Under the pieces are notes generated by a model, which worked only from the letters and a program-made list of their open reading frames with translations, did not search any database and had not been told where the DNA came from. Below are positions 1 through 11,723 of a DNA stretch of 64,000 bases, piece by piece (positions within the stretch are counted from its first letter, which is position 1; each line of letters starts with the position of its first letter). Origin of the DNA: Enoplolaimus lenunculus. Its lineage: Eukaryota > Nematoda > Enoplea > Enoplida > Thoracostomopsidae. Both the position numbers and the translations under genes were made by a program. Location of the stretch: positions 248,001 to 312,000 of the forward strand of contig JASANG010003667.1 in the NCBI GenBank assembly GCA_030248215.1, written 5' to 3'.

Positions 1-190
1 ACTATGAGAACTTACAATTTTGACATGATTCAATTTATTCTGAGTTAATTAATCAACTCACCCAGTGTCAACTCAACTCAGAGAGGTGAATCAACTCGAA
101 CTCAAGGTGAATTAATGTTTACTGATACTGGTTCAAAAATAACCAACTCGTTAGCTGAACTGATTTCGGAATTTATAGTGCGTGATCAAT
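1..190. repeat. AACTCAACTCA-rich repeat fragment
   Basis: The window opens in DNA rich in AACTCA/GAGTT words ending near 190. A similar stretch occurs around 32860-33110, so this is a dispersed repeat. Termini were not found and the class is unknown. Confidence 0.4.
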
Positions 191-430
191 CGTTTGTACC
201 ATGATTTTAAACTTTGATTTCTGTTTCTAGACCCGTCCCCGCTTGACACTATATCAGCTGTTGTCGGAAGTTTATATATTTTTCAAGTCATACTGTTCAA
301 ATATTATATAATATGTCCCTAGGGTTGCGCGAAATTTTCATGTTCAAACACTTTTTCCTATTACCGTTTGTGGCAAATCTATTTCTCTGTTTAGCAAACT
401 GTATGACACTGCAAAAATGACACTTGCGTT

Positions 431-724
431 ATGACCATCAGGTCTCAAAAGTTCGCCATCAATCGTTTCAGATCACATTTCTACCCCTGGTCGGATGCAC
501 TGGTGTTGAAAGCAGCCGCGATATTGCGTCCTGTACTCGACAGGTGCAAATCTGCCGTGTACAGGTCGCAGTTTTTTGACCTGTTTAATTACAATCGTGT
601 CAAAATTGTGACAGAGTGTGCGCAAGATATTACGGAATATGCTTTATTGCTCGATGATAAACACAACGTTTTAGTACAGCAACTTAAAAACGCTGAATCG
701 CAACTCAATGAGTGCAACAACTAA
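431..724 (+). CDS. Candidate small protein or terminal exon (unrecognised)
   Basis: Open frame of 97 codons from an ATG to TAA. It has mixed codon use and higher GC than the flanking AT-rich DNA. The C-terminal third (from about residue 60) is helix-prone and charged, ending in a possible short coiled coil (LLDDKHNVLVQQLKNAESQL). No signal peptide or membrane segment is visible. An AG at the end of 'accatcag' a few bases after the ATG could be a splice acceptor, so this may be a last exon and not a whole gene. I recognise no family. The case for coding rests on composition only. Confidence 0.35.
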   Translation: MTIRSQKFAINRFRSHFYPWSDALVLKAAAILRPVLDRCKSAVYRSQFFDLFNYNRVKIVTECAQDITEYALLLDDKHNVLVQQLKNAESQLNECNN

Positions 725-1394
725 AACTGCGATGTTACAAATCTTGAATTTCAGATTTTATTTTAGCACAAAAACCTTTGATGTTACGCTTTCAAGCGCT
801 CTTCGACGTCGCTTTACTAGAGAAAAACCAGATGAAAAATAAACAGATTCTTAACCTAAGCTCAATGCAGGACCATAGGAGCTATCCCCATACCACCCAT
901 TTGGGGGACCCACCCCAAAGAGGCGCTCACCCTAACCAGATGAAACAAAAACCGCTAAAGTTTTGCAGAATGTTCTCTGCAGGAAAACAGAGCTGGAATG
1001 AGGTAACTTGCGTATAGAATATCCTAATTAGCCGCTTCGACACCATACACAAATTGGACAGCTAAACGTGTCATTTAAGTTGTTATTAAAAGTTTGATTT
1101 TTGTAATTTTTAGAAAAGTATTACAAATATGTAATTACCATAGCTAGTCGATATTATTGTGTGATGCTAATGACACCGTGCAATAGAAGACTACGTCTCC
1201 CATGTTTTTCCCCCCTGACAGTAATATTTTGTAATAACCTCCCATGCATTATAGCTTAAAACAGGCTGCTTTTTGGTGGATTGCAATTTAGCAAGTGTAT
1301 GCTTTAGACTTATACTTTGTTTAGGCTTAGGCGTACGCTTAAAAGTAGTCTTAGCATAAACCCTCACCGTATCCCATGTAAAAGAAAGAAACTA
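725..1394. other. Non-coding spacer
   Basis: AT-rich sequence with a few degenerate TTAGGC words near 1310-1350. No gene or bounded element is recognised. Confidence 0.5.
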
Positions 1395-2311
1395 GGTAAA
1401 AGTGTCCCTAGAAGGGACAGATTGTGATATGTTTCGCTTGAAGCATGTAAAATAATTTAAACAAGGGTTAGTTAGACCATAGATCAGTAGGTAATGCTTG
1501 TCATATTAGCTCCATAACTTCTATGAAAATAGTTGTCATCTATATCTTATGACGGCTGTCTTTTAGTGTTAACACGATTGCGGTCAGTGAAACAAGAAAC
1601 ATATGGGCCCAACGAACTTTCATTTGTTAAGCTATAAATCGACACTGGGTTTTCAAGGCGTTCTAAAGTACAACTCTCAACATGCCTTTCGTATAACAAT
1701 CAGTTGCTTTTTAAAGTTATCTCAATTGAGCGCCACCAGAACATGTTCTTTGAAATATTTAGCAGCGTTTGAATAGTATTTTCTAGATGAATAGCTTAAA
1801 TATGTCACGGCACAAAACACAATTTTAAAAAGTTTCTCGACTTCACATCATCAAATTGTCATGGTAAAGATAGGTAAAATACTTGAGCACGTATGCGTGA
1901 CATTTTTTGTTCCATAATCAATAGACGCAATTTATAATCTTGCAATATTGAAATATTTACTAATTAAGTTTTAGAAACATAAATATTTTAAAACTCAGAA
2001 AATATCCTCTTCCAATGAAGAATGCTAGAGTAGATCACTTATTAACTGAACATTGTAAAACCCAACAAACGCTAAAATTAAGCTGATAGATGATGTCCGC
2101 TGGGCCCATATGTTTCTTGTTTCACTGACCGCAAGCGTGTTAACACTGAAAGACAGTCGTCAAAGATATAGATGACAACTATTTTCATAGAAGTTATGGA
2201 GTTAATATGACAAGCATTACCTACTGATCTATGGTCAACCCTTGTTTAAACTATTTTACATGCTTCAAGCGAAACATATCACAATCTGTCCCTTCTAGGT
2301 GCACTTTTACC
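1395..2311. mobile_element. Foldback-type non-autonomous DNA transposon with ~215 bp terminal inverted repeats
   Basis: The left arm (about 1395-1617) recurs inverted as the right arm (about 2102-2311) with only scattered differences. The tip is GGTAAAAGTG on both sides, followed inward by the shared words GAAGGGACAGATTGTGATAT and GAAACAAGAAACATATGGGC. A TA dinucleotide lies directly outside each end, a possible 2 bp target duplication. The ~485 bp centre has no long open frame. Long arms around a non-coding core are the layout of foldback or long-TIR MITEs. The superfamily is not assigned; a TA target would fit Tc1/mariner. Confidence 0.8.
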
Positions 2312-5300
2312 TATTAAATATGAACTAGCTACTTTAAAAGAAAATGTCAAAAAAATATCGCGCTGTGTGCGAAGTTTGATTCATTTTAAAGATGGCTCCA
2401 CTTTCTAGATCGATTATTTTACAACTTCTGTATCGAAACTGATTTTAGAAGAGTGTTCCCATGGCTATCAAATATACGCGTGAGCTCGGACAACCTTAGA
2501 TCAAACATCGATAAATTCTGCATCCACATCTACGTTAGGCGTCCTCATCCTGGAGTTTGAGGACCCCCCTGTTTGCTTCGGCACTGGCTTTACGCTATTG
2601 TAGTTAGTTATAAATTATACTCAAACCTGAAGCCTCTTAACAATGCTTAAGCCTAAGCCCAAGCTTAAAGATTTGTCTAAACTTTAAGCCTACTCTATTA
2701 CGGTCTAGTGAAATAGCCGAATTAGCGTATGTATAGGGATCGCAAGAGAATGGGGCGTAGGTCCTCTGCAGAATTTGTTTGAGCTAAAATGGTAAGGTCC
2801 CCGTCAAAAAAATTTTTGTGATAAAATGACAATGTCCTGCCTTACAATTATTTTCTCAGAAATTTTTTTTGTGTAAAATAATAACGCCCCTACCTTACAA
2901 TTTTTCCATTCAGGAAATTTCTTCGTGAAAAATTTCGTTTCATAACATTTGCTAGAGCGCACTTCCGTCAGAAATTTCTGAATCTTCGCTAAAAGCTGGA
3001 CACCACACTGAAATTAACAAGTGCTGATATTTGATTTCAATGTGGTTCTTTCTTCTTGGAACGTACGACTCATCGTTTGAGGGAGGGGTGACATTCAATA
3101 GAATCTCTGTTGCAGTGGTTTAAATCAGAGGGAGGCAAACCAAATGAACTCAACTTCAGGTTGCCAACGCAACTATTTATTAGTCAGTATCAATGTTCTA
3201 AACCAAATACCCAGAACTATTGAGGAAGTTGCATAAACGATTTTTAGAATTGTATGTTTTACGCCCATAACAATCAGCTTGTGGGTCAGAGTACTTTCTT
3301 TAGAGCAACAAGAAAAACAAGTGCTGAAGAACCTGAAATTGAGGTTTGGAAACCCAAAAATGTAAAATCGAGTTTCGGATATCCGAAATAGGAAATTTAA
3401 TGTCGGATACCTGAATAAATATCCTTCAAGAATTGTCGGATATCCGGATATGAAAAACATCCGATGCCAATCACTAGTTGCTAAATATTGTCAAAAATTT
3501 GCTTTAAACTTCTTTTCTGAGAAACATCAGCTTTTCAAACTACTTTCAAATATTGTCCTAAAGTTATATATGTACAAACATTCGCAGATCAACACAACTT
3601 TCATACAATTCAAGAAAATTCGCTGCCAAACTCCAGAATCTTTCGGCAAAAATAATACCAGAGCAGGAAGTAAACGTCAATTTTCTGCCATAGTCGGAGC
3701 CAGGACTCGTGTTGTATTCTGCCAAGAAGTCAAAAAGAATACGAAAAAACCACAATACTTTTAAAACATCCGCGGAAAATAGCAATAAATTTCGATTGAA
3801 TTGCAAAACGACATAATGGTTTAACCTCAACGGTCCTCAATTTAACATTTTACAGGTCATAAACAACAATAAATTTCAACCCGGAGTCGAAAAAGTGGTA
3901 TTGGTAAAATTTAACCACTTCATGCATTGAATACCTACTTCGGTTCGATCGTTAAGTTCATCCAGCAAATTGGTGATAATCCGCCGCACAATGCCCTCGC
4001 ACCTGATAGGGCGCAATTAGAGTCTTAGTTTAAAATTAGATTTCAGATGAAATAGAGAATATTAATGAATACAAACATTTGAACCCGGCACGGCGATCGT
4101 TAATTGCACCCGCCAGTCAATTCATTGCAGCGCCAGCTTTCACGTCTTGGCTTCAGTGAACTTACTTCTGATACAATGTAAACCTCTTAACACCATTGCT
4201 GACATCTTAACATATCAACCTAGGACACAAATAAAACGCCAAAATAACTTACTATTAGCGGTGGTTGCTGAAACTGTCTGACGGGGGACAGTAGTATATG
4301 TAATGATGACTCGCGAGTAAAGCGAACGAGAATCCGAACGCAATTTTGGTGTTAAATCTTAAAACTTTTGGTTCCAGCATTTGTGGTTTGGCCTGGACGG
4401 CCTACACGTTGCTGCATCTGCCAGTGACTCCTATAGCAACTATTATCTCTACACAGAAGCGGAAAACGGAACATCTTGAGTAGCAGCATTATCTGCTCAA
4501 TGGTGCTAATACAATTCACCATAGGTATAGCGGTTTAGTCAAAGGCCCACAACCGCGTATATAAAGAACTGTTTGGCACAATACAAAGGTTTTGAATATA
4601 ATAAAAGTTGATCAATAAAATGACGTAAAAACTGTCGATTTTGTCGTCGCGATACATAGTTTGAACGAATTGGGCACCAGTGCGCCTAGAGGCATACTAT
4701 GGAATCGTTACGTACCACTGTTAATAGAAAAATTGCAAATTTAGCGTGCTTACCGTTATTCGTGTCGAAGAATTCGACTTTTATTACTGCAACTTGCGTA
4801 ATAAAATTACTCCGAATACTTTAATATCAGTTTGCAATTCAGTAAACCGGCTGTTGACCTTGTGAAGATTTAATACAGCGTATTAAGAAACCACACTTTA
4901 CGATGTCCAACAAGACATATGATACAGAGGACAAGATTTGGTCTTTCATGCAAAAAATGTTAAAGTTTGGGATTTTTTCCGTTATCTCCCAGCCAGACAG
5001 CATTTGCTCAAAAATGGTGGGATTTTGAAAATTTTTGCAAAGCTTGAGCTATTCATCACATGTGTTGTAGATTATTCTACATTGAAATTAGAATTTTTAA
5101 ACATATCGTATTTTTCCGTCACAAGGGCCCCAACATGGAACTGGAATAAGTTTTTTTCAGCAAGTTCGAAAATTTTTAATTTGGATGTGGAATGACCAGA
5201 GAATGTCGTGAGAAACTCAAAATTGTAAAATTTTTCAAAATTCAACCAGCACACTGAAAAGATCCAAATGCTGAACAGCAAACGCATGCGAATTGTAGTG

Positions 5301-5399
5301 TTGTCGAAAGTTGACATACTGAAAATGTGAAATTTTAAACGAGAACATGTGGGTACTAAAACGTTTACACAACCATATAGCTTCAACAAAATCAACAAA
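2312..5399. other. Intergenic, repeat fragments only
   Basis: No convincing gene. 2630-2690 holds GCCTAA-type hexamers. 2755-2965 is a dispersed TTGTAAGG-type repeat (both orientations) also seen near 51000-51100, 51540-51640 and 56100. Open frames near 3170-3830 and 5070-5500 lack coding features, and the latter overlaps a MITE. Confidence 0.5.
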
Positions 5400-5613
5400 A
5401 ACCCGTACAAACAAATGTGTGTAGCGCCTATTACCAGTTGGTGATAGTGCTTGTAACTTTTGAACAAGGGAATGGTGATATTTGAAATTAAGCACATTTA
5501 TTGCATTCGATTTACTCTACTGTGCAAATTTTGAAATGTACAATAACAGCAGTTCATTTGAAAACCTATTACTAACTTGTGACAGGTGCTATATGCATTT
5601 AAGAATACGGAGC
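5400..5613. mobile_element. MITE copy, 'CGTATTCTCAAATGTGTGTAG' family
   Basis: Left end near AAATGTGTGTAGCGCC and right end GCATTTAAGAATACGG match the family ends at 22929, 35425, 36802 and 55117. Internally it has the shared CACCAGTTGGTGATAG and TTTGAACA-GGTGAATGGTGA blocks. Boundaries are approximate. Confidence 0.55.
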
Positions 5614-6695
5614 CTGAGCTCAGGCTTAAGGTAAGATAAACGCTTATGCAAAGATTTAGGCTTGCGCTTAGGGTTAGGTAGACCGTTTCTAAACCCTAAG
5701 CCTAAGCCTAAGCCAAAGACTATGGTAAAAGTGTACAACGGACCAAAAAAGATTGCTTGGCAAAATAATTCGTCAGTGAGGAAACTGAAACCAGGTCACG
5801 TTGGAAAGTACATATTCAAAGTTGAGTACGCAGTTTTTTTTGGCATTCTGACAATATTCAATAAAGTTTGTACTTGAAGCAAGGTCGGAGCAGCTACTCA
5901 TCATACTCTCATTTGGAAACCCAACCAAATAAGGCCCACCCATTCTAACCCGTTTGAACAAAAGCCGCCGTTGTTTTAAAGCATATCTGGCTTCTTCTTT
6001 GATTCGATCACGTGTCCTTCTTCTGTATTCTACCTCTTTACTGATTTTAATGGCTCTAAAGAATTGACCAGCCTTAACCTCCGTGCTGCTAAATAACGAA
6101 AAATAATCTCAGTCGCTATGCTTGCTCGCCAACATTTTAGCTTAATATCGTAACGCTCTCTCGAAATGAAATATATATTCAATGCTAAACCCTACACGAT
6201 GTCAGGCAGTGCAAAAGAACAGTTGTCAATTGGCATATAGTTCAGTAATTTTCGTGATGCTACTAAAATATTATGTGACAGTGTCCTGCATTTTAGCACA
6301 TATCAAAAATATGTAAAGACTTGTAGCATGCAGAACAAGTTAAGAATTCAATTGTCCGACATCTCTTGGAAGACTTAGGCTCGAGCTTAGGCTTAAGTAA
6401 AGGTTTAAGCACAGATAACCTTTTTCTTTAAACCTAAGGGTATTGTACACTTAATCTCACATTTTGCGTTAAGGATTCGGATTAGGCTCCGGTTCTGATT
6501 TAGGCTAAGGTAAGAGATTAAGCAACGGCTTGAATGAAGACGTACGCGAGCCTTTTAAGTATATTGGAGCAAGAACAGGGGGACACGTTAACTCGTTTTT
6601 CATGAAATACTTTTTGTGACATTCTGACTTGCGAAGTTTTTCACATTAGCAATTTTATCTACGCGATCCTCAAGGGAAGATATTAAGGTCAGTTC
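5614..6695. other. Intergenic with TTAGGC-type tracts
   Basis: Degenerate GCCTAA/TTAGGC hexamers at 5615-5725 and 6370-6520. No gene seen. Confidence 0.5.
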
Positions 6696-6980
6696 CTAGA
6701 TGGAACCAACAGAAAACAAAATATTATATGGTGATTTAACCCTATTTCGCATTAATAACTCGTAACGCGTATTAATACGTACTTGGTACCATGGCCCGTA
6801 ACCAAAAACTAACATTAGTAATACAAAAATTCCGCTGGCTGCTCGAGTGCTCGGTCGCTTCGCTTTTAAAGCTTCATTGATCCCCAGCCAAAAGTCCTGT
6901 GTGCACCAATCAACGTACAGTGTTTGTGAAACATTTTTGTTCAGTTTATGTTGTCTCCAATTTCTGCCACTTTTGGACAT
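6696..6980 (-). CDS. Candidate small single-pass membrane protein
   Basis: Minus-strand frame from an ATG at 6980 to TAG, 94 codons; the frame stays open upstream to about 7046. It starts MSKSGRNWRQHKL, then a polar stretch with Trp and Cys, a basic segment (KAKRPSTRAA) at 40-48, one hydrophobic segment (about 50-66, GIFVLLMLVFGYGPWY) and a basic C-terminal tail. Codon use is mixed and GC is raised relative to flanks. I recognise no family. On the plus strand the same bases are open too, so one of the two frames is a shadow. The minus frame looks more protein-like. Confidence 0.3.
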   Translation of the reverse strand: MSKSGRNWRQHKLNKNVSQTLYVDWCTQDFWLGINEALKAKRPSTRAASGIFVLLMLVFGYGPWYQVRINTRYELLMRNRVKSPYNILFSVGSI

Positions 6981-7218
6981 CGTTCCGGCGCCACTACTTT
7001 TGAGAAAGTTAAGCCTAACTTCTCTGGGTGAGTGTACAAAAGCCAAAACTCAATCTGAACCTAAGCCTAAGTGTAAACGTTGCGAAAGTGTACTTACAAG
7101 AGATGCTCTCATCCGCACACATTTTTTCCTTACGAATATTGTTAATTCTACGCATTGGCAGAATTTAACTGAAGTAGTCGCTTTAAACGTTGTTTGATAT
7201 CAACAATTAATATTTATT

Positions 7219-7538
7219 GGCTGAGTTTTTTTTAAATTTTACTTAAGTATTTGCTTCAGTTATACTTAAGTAATTACTTAAGTCACTGACTTAAGTAATA
7301 CTTATATTTCCGACCAAAACCAACATTGTCATAACAAGAAAGTTATAGTTTTGCTTTATATTAAGGAGGCACCGTGAGTGTATAATTTCATTTAGACAAA
7401 GGTTAGCATGCCTGAAATGTAAATCTCAGCGACTTAATTATTTAGTACGCTTTTATAAAACGACAAAATAGTTAAGTAGTTACTTTGCTCGTACTTAAAT
7501 ACTAAGTAGTACTTCTGAAGCGTTTCAGAAACCCAGCC
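7219..7538. mobile_element. MITE with CTTAAGTA-rich ends, 3 bp target duplication
   Basis: Imperfect inverted ends (GGCTGAGTTT... and ...AAACCCAGCC) flanked by ATT on both sides. The subterminal DNA is filled with ACTTAAGTA palindromes. It has no coding capacity. A shorter related piece lies at about 53093-53162. Confidence 0.6.
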
Positions 7539-8785
7539 ATTGTGTTAACTTTGTTCTGTTATTTCAATGGAAATTGTCCTCAATTTCCTACTGCCTGTTA
7601 TACACACAGCTCACAAGAGCGATTTCTTTATCAGTGAACAAACGAGCGTCTGATGCAGAATTTCTATTTCGCGTGTATACAGAAAGTTTAACCATATTTT
7701 GTACACAGTTTATAACAAACAAACCCAAATTGCAATTATTAATGTTACACGTACCCTCATCAACTGCACGCATAAGCTCAACTTCCTATACCGCCCCATA
7801 TCACCAGAATGTGTTGGGGCGTTGCAATTTTGCGCTTTAAGGAAATATTCTATATTTAAAACTGGGGCCTTTTCTTCCTCAGAATGAAGCCAGACGAGAG
7901 GCGAAATCTTGTACCCTCATTTTAACGTTGCAGTTGGTAATCGCAAATTGCAACTGCACTCAATTGCTCGACGCGTGCAATGCACAATACATACGGTGCC
8001 GAGGGTATAGTGATTTTATTGGGCCCCGCAAAGGTTTTTCATATTAATACATATTGCAATATGTTGGTGTACTGCAGCAGCAGACCGTATTGCTATTGTT
8101 TGCGATTTTGGTTTTTTATTGTATTCACTGCTGTTTTTGTTTCTTTTTGTGTTGTTGTAGTTGTTTCAGTTTAAAGTATTATTTCTTAAAACGGATTTTG
8201 ACTGGAAGCCGACTTGTCTTAATTTTTGTATATTTTTAGGTTTGTCTGAAGATCGCAGCTTAATGGTGAAGGTATAAGAATTCAGCCAGAAGGCTAGCCT
8301 AAAATTACTGGCATGACTTATCTTGTAGAAAGCAATTGCACGACACGCATACACAAAACGTATGCGTTAAAGAGGTACAGGTCCGCTACCAGGAATTATG
8401 GGCAAAAATAGAGGAATGAAAAAATATTTGTAACGCGGGGTGGAACAAACGTTCATTATATGTGAGTGGAATCTGAATCTTTCTAAACTTATAGCAGAAT
8501 TCGGAGACAGATGTACGACCCAAGCAACCCCTTCTAACATTTCTCTTGCAAAAAAGTTTACGTAAACGTGTAAACCGTTTACTATGCTGCTTTTGGTACA
8601 CCAGTATGAGTCACTGTGGTTACTGGGTGAAATGAAATTTTTAAACATATTTTTGTCAAATTTGCGGCAAGTTTGTTATGACAAATATTTTACCATCCGC
8701 GACAAAACTGTTAACCCTATTTAAATGTTTAAAAGTGAAATTTATTAATATTTCTTTGCGTGACAACCTATGAAGATGCAATTAA
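7539..8785. other. Non-coding spacer
   Basis: AT-rich DNA with short incidental open frames; nothing recognisable. Confidence 0.4.
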
Positions 8786-9428
8786 AGCCCTATTCACACG
8801 TGCAAGTTTTTGCTTCAAGAACTTGCAGCTGCAAGTGGCGGATCCAGGACCTCAAAATGGGGGGGGGCAAAATTTACAGACAGTAAACTTATTTTTGACC
8901 CACACACAAACCACGAACTATTGCCATAAAATTGACTTATTTACTTTCGTTCAATTGTGATGAATCATAAATAAAACTAACGCATCAGCACAATTTTGAT
9001 CTAAACAACAGGGTGGCAATATAAGTTCAGATTTGGTTTCAAACAAGCACAAATTTAAAAGCTCGGATTCGGAAGCCAATTCAGTCAGCAACATCTGTTT
9101 TCGTTTTTGAATGATTTAGAACTGCCTGACTCTATATATTTTATTGAGATGCTGTTAGGGGGCCACGGCCTGGGTGGCCCCCCATGGATTCGCCATTGTG
9201 CAACATGCACTTGAATGTTTTGTCCAAAATCCCGTTCTTAAAACTGGCAGCTGCAAATAATTCATTAAAAATCAAGCTAGGAATTTAGTTCACATGTGTG
9301 AATAATTATGCAAGTTCACTGAATTTATTGCAACCGCTTTCTCATTGTCTGATGAAAAAATGCAAATTCTGCGTGCAATTTGCAACTGAAAGGTTTCACA
9401 GTAAGAACTTGCACGTGTGAATATGGGT
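8786..9428. mobile_element. PIF/Harbinger-like MITE interrupted by a hAT-like MITE
   Basis: Terminal inverted repeats of 23 bp match at 21 positions (core TATTCACACGTGCAAGTT). TAA lies directly outside both ends (8783-8785 and 9429-9431), matching the TWA target duplication of PIF/Harbinger. Without the nested insert the element is about 275 bp and non-coding. Confidence 0.75.
8832..9198 (+). mobile_element. hAT-like MITE, long form (nested)
   Basis: Ends AGTGGCGGATCCAGG and CATGGATTCGCCATTG, with a G-run after the left end and a GGGGGCCACGGCC hairpin before the right end. Same family as 16311, 39553 and 59748. This ~366 bp form matches the 364 bp copy at 59748; the other two are internally deleted. 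The target duplication is eroded here (5 of 8). Confidence 0.75.
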
Positions 9429-9431
9429 TAA

Positions 9432-11093
9432 GAAATAAATCTTACTTACAATCTGTTATAATTCGCTTATTATCAGTAATTTTGTCAAATTTTGCGGACA
9501 ACCAGAAATTCTAAAAGTTTTGTATGCTATATACAGTGACTGGAACGTCTCAAGAGCAAGGAACAGTAGTTGCCTACTTTAATTGACGGGTTCAAAACTA
9601 GCAAAGTAAAAAGGTTTAATAAAATAACTTAGTGAGTAGTGTTAGCAGGCCGCAATCAGATCACCTTGCTAGTGTGGGGTTGCTAACAATCTTACACGCA
9701 AGGTTAAAAATTTTCTAGTTGGGTTGAAATTTTTCCAGAGGGTTCAGTTCATCCAGCCCCCTGCCTCCGGCCCCTTGGCTACGGGCCCGATTGTGAGCTG
9801 GAATCCATATCTAAACTTCTTCCGCATGCAGACATTTCGCATAATTTCTAAAAGTGACCCACTATTCGCGAGGTATTAAAAATTTTTTAACGCAATTTAA
9901 GCCACCTTCTAACTTCTCTTTTTTGGCTTCTAGGCTGTTCACGTCCTTCCACTTCAAACACTAGCAGACCCAGAGAGGGGGCGTAGACCCCCGTCAGAAA
10001 ATGTTTTGTACCTTTTGTCAGGTAGCCTCCCATCAGAAACCTCTGGATCTGCCGCTGGCTTCAAATGCAACTCAATCAGCAATATTTTGACTTAAATTTA
10101 AAACAAATTACGCACATTTAAAGTTTCACGAACCGGGGTCATCCAATGAAACTCGAAAAAAGGAAGTTTCGAACAAGTTTTTGAAGCATTCATTTTCTGT
10201 TAGAGTAATAAGTATCAGAACTCGCTTCCAGTAAGATCATTTAAAGTTCTTTTAAAACAGGTAGGCCTAAAAGATTACCTCCGTCACGATAGAAACTAAT
10301 AACTTGTTATTTGCGGATCAACCCCTTCCGCGAACACTTCATCGCAGAATTAACCAAGTTAGATATAAGTAGAACATGTCCTCTTTCTAGCTTTACCCCA
10401 ATTTGGCTGTATTGCGCACATTCAATGATTATGACAATTTGGCTTTAACGTTTGTACTAATACTAAATGTATATTTTCGCATGCTTTCGATCCAAATAAA
10501 CTTGTTGTCTTGTCTTGACTTCATGTCATAATTTTGTCATTTCCGGTCGAATTCTTCGAAATCAAACCGCATCTTTAACTTTCGGTTTTAATTTCATTGT
10601 CCAGACAATACTTGAACCGGTTTGCGGTCGCGCCAAATGATGACCGCAAACAATTTTAAAATTTGTTATTCCGCAATTTAAATGTCTGATTTGGCTTAAA
10701 TTATTTGCTGATTGTGAGTTGTAAGGATTCTGGTTTGTGGGTTCACGAAACACTCCAAATATAGCCACGCTTCATATTTGAAGTGTATATTTCTTTATTT
10801 GTGTGAACTTCTAACTTATAATTTGCCAAACGAGGCGTATTGACGAAAAGGATGCATTCAAAAAATATTTTTGCTTAAATGGCGTCCAGAGCCAGACGCA
10901 GGCCAAACATTTTTTTACCCTGTGGTGCAATCATACTACTGAATCTTTGAGATAATTCTCAAAATTACCTACAAAGCCTTTACATCTTTTGATAAAGGCT
11001 GGCCATTCGCCATCTCGCCTTGTTAGGGGGGCTAAAAAATTTTTCCGAAGATGCAAACAAGGGTTTTTGTTGACTTACAAGCAAAGATGACAA
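9432..11093. other. Intergenic, eroded repeat fragments
   Basis: Around 9650-9793 and from about 11015 lie fragments of a family ending in TGGCTACGGGCCC (intact copy at 47556). No gene is seen. Confidence 0.4.
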
Positions 11094-11723
11094 TTGTTTA
11101 TAGGGGCCAAAATTTTTCCAGCGGGCGCTAAGTCCACCCTCGCCCCTCTAAGGATACGGGCCCAGCGCACGAGCAAGAGCAGTTCTTCACACAATCTTTC
11201 AGATTATCCACACGAAGTCTATGTATACTCGCGTCTAGTAGGTTTGCCCGGTGCTTACTTTTACCATCAGTTACCCTCGGTTATGATACCGTTGAATTTT
11301 TCGAGATTATATGAAACCAAACTTAAAGTTGAAAATGTGATAAGCTTGAGACGGTCAACAAACAACATTTTCATAAATGCTTTGTTTCGAGTTTACAAAC
11401 TGAATTTATTGCTTGTTCAAACGCTTGTCTCACGACGCCTAGCACACACACATATATTTGGAACTCAATTGCCATTTTATTGGTGGCACCACGACCTATT
11501 TGTAAGAAAACCGAAATATATTAAACTCCAAAAGTATCAGCTTGGGAACTCAAAATGTCATCATTCTTTGTTCTCTTGGCACGATGCAACGATAACACAG
11601 ACTTTCGATTTTATATCTACCCGAAACAAACAACAGCTTGCGTTTCAACTTCTGTTTAAGAAAGAAGTCATACAGCGCATGGTTCTAAGTAAAATAATAT
11701 ACGTTTTTAAATCTATTTATTAA
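11094..11723 (+). CDS. Unexplained 209-codon open frame
   Basis: This frame is much longer than chance predicts for such AT-rich DNA. The first ~25 codons are repeat sequence (GATACGGGCCC family), so any real start is internal, for example the ATG at 11283, or the frame is an exon. The translated product is basic and aromatic (FYWWHHDLF near residue 130) with no recognised domain, signal peptide or membrane segment. Codon use is not clearly biased. It could be a gene, an exon, a degraded transposon gene or an unusual chance frame. Confidence 0.25.
   Translation: MFIGAKIFPAGAKSTLAPLRIRAQRTSKSSSSHNLSDYPHEVYVYSRLVGLPGAYFYHQLPSVMIPLNFSRLYETKLKVENVISLRRSTNNIFINALFRVYKLNLLLVQTLVSRRLAHTHIFGTQLPFYWWHHDLFVRKPKYIKLQKYQLGNSKCHHSLFSWHDATITQTFDFISTRNKQQLAFQLLFKKEVIQRMVLSKIIYVFKSIY

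Noticed and set aside
5072-5497. 141-codon minus-strand frame
   Set aside because: It overlaps a MITE, is dominated by hydrophobic and aromatic codons typical of AT-rich noise, and matches no family.
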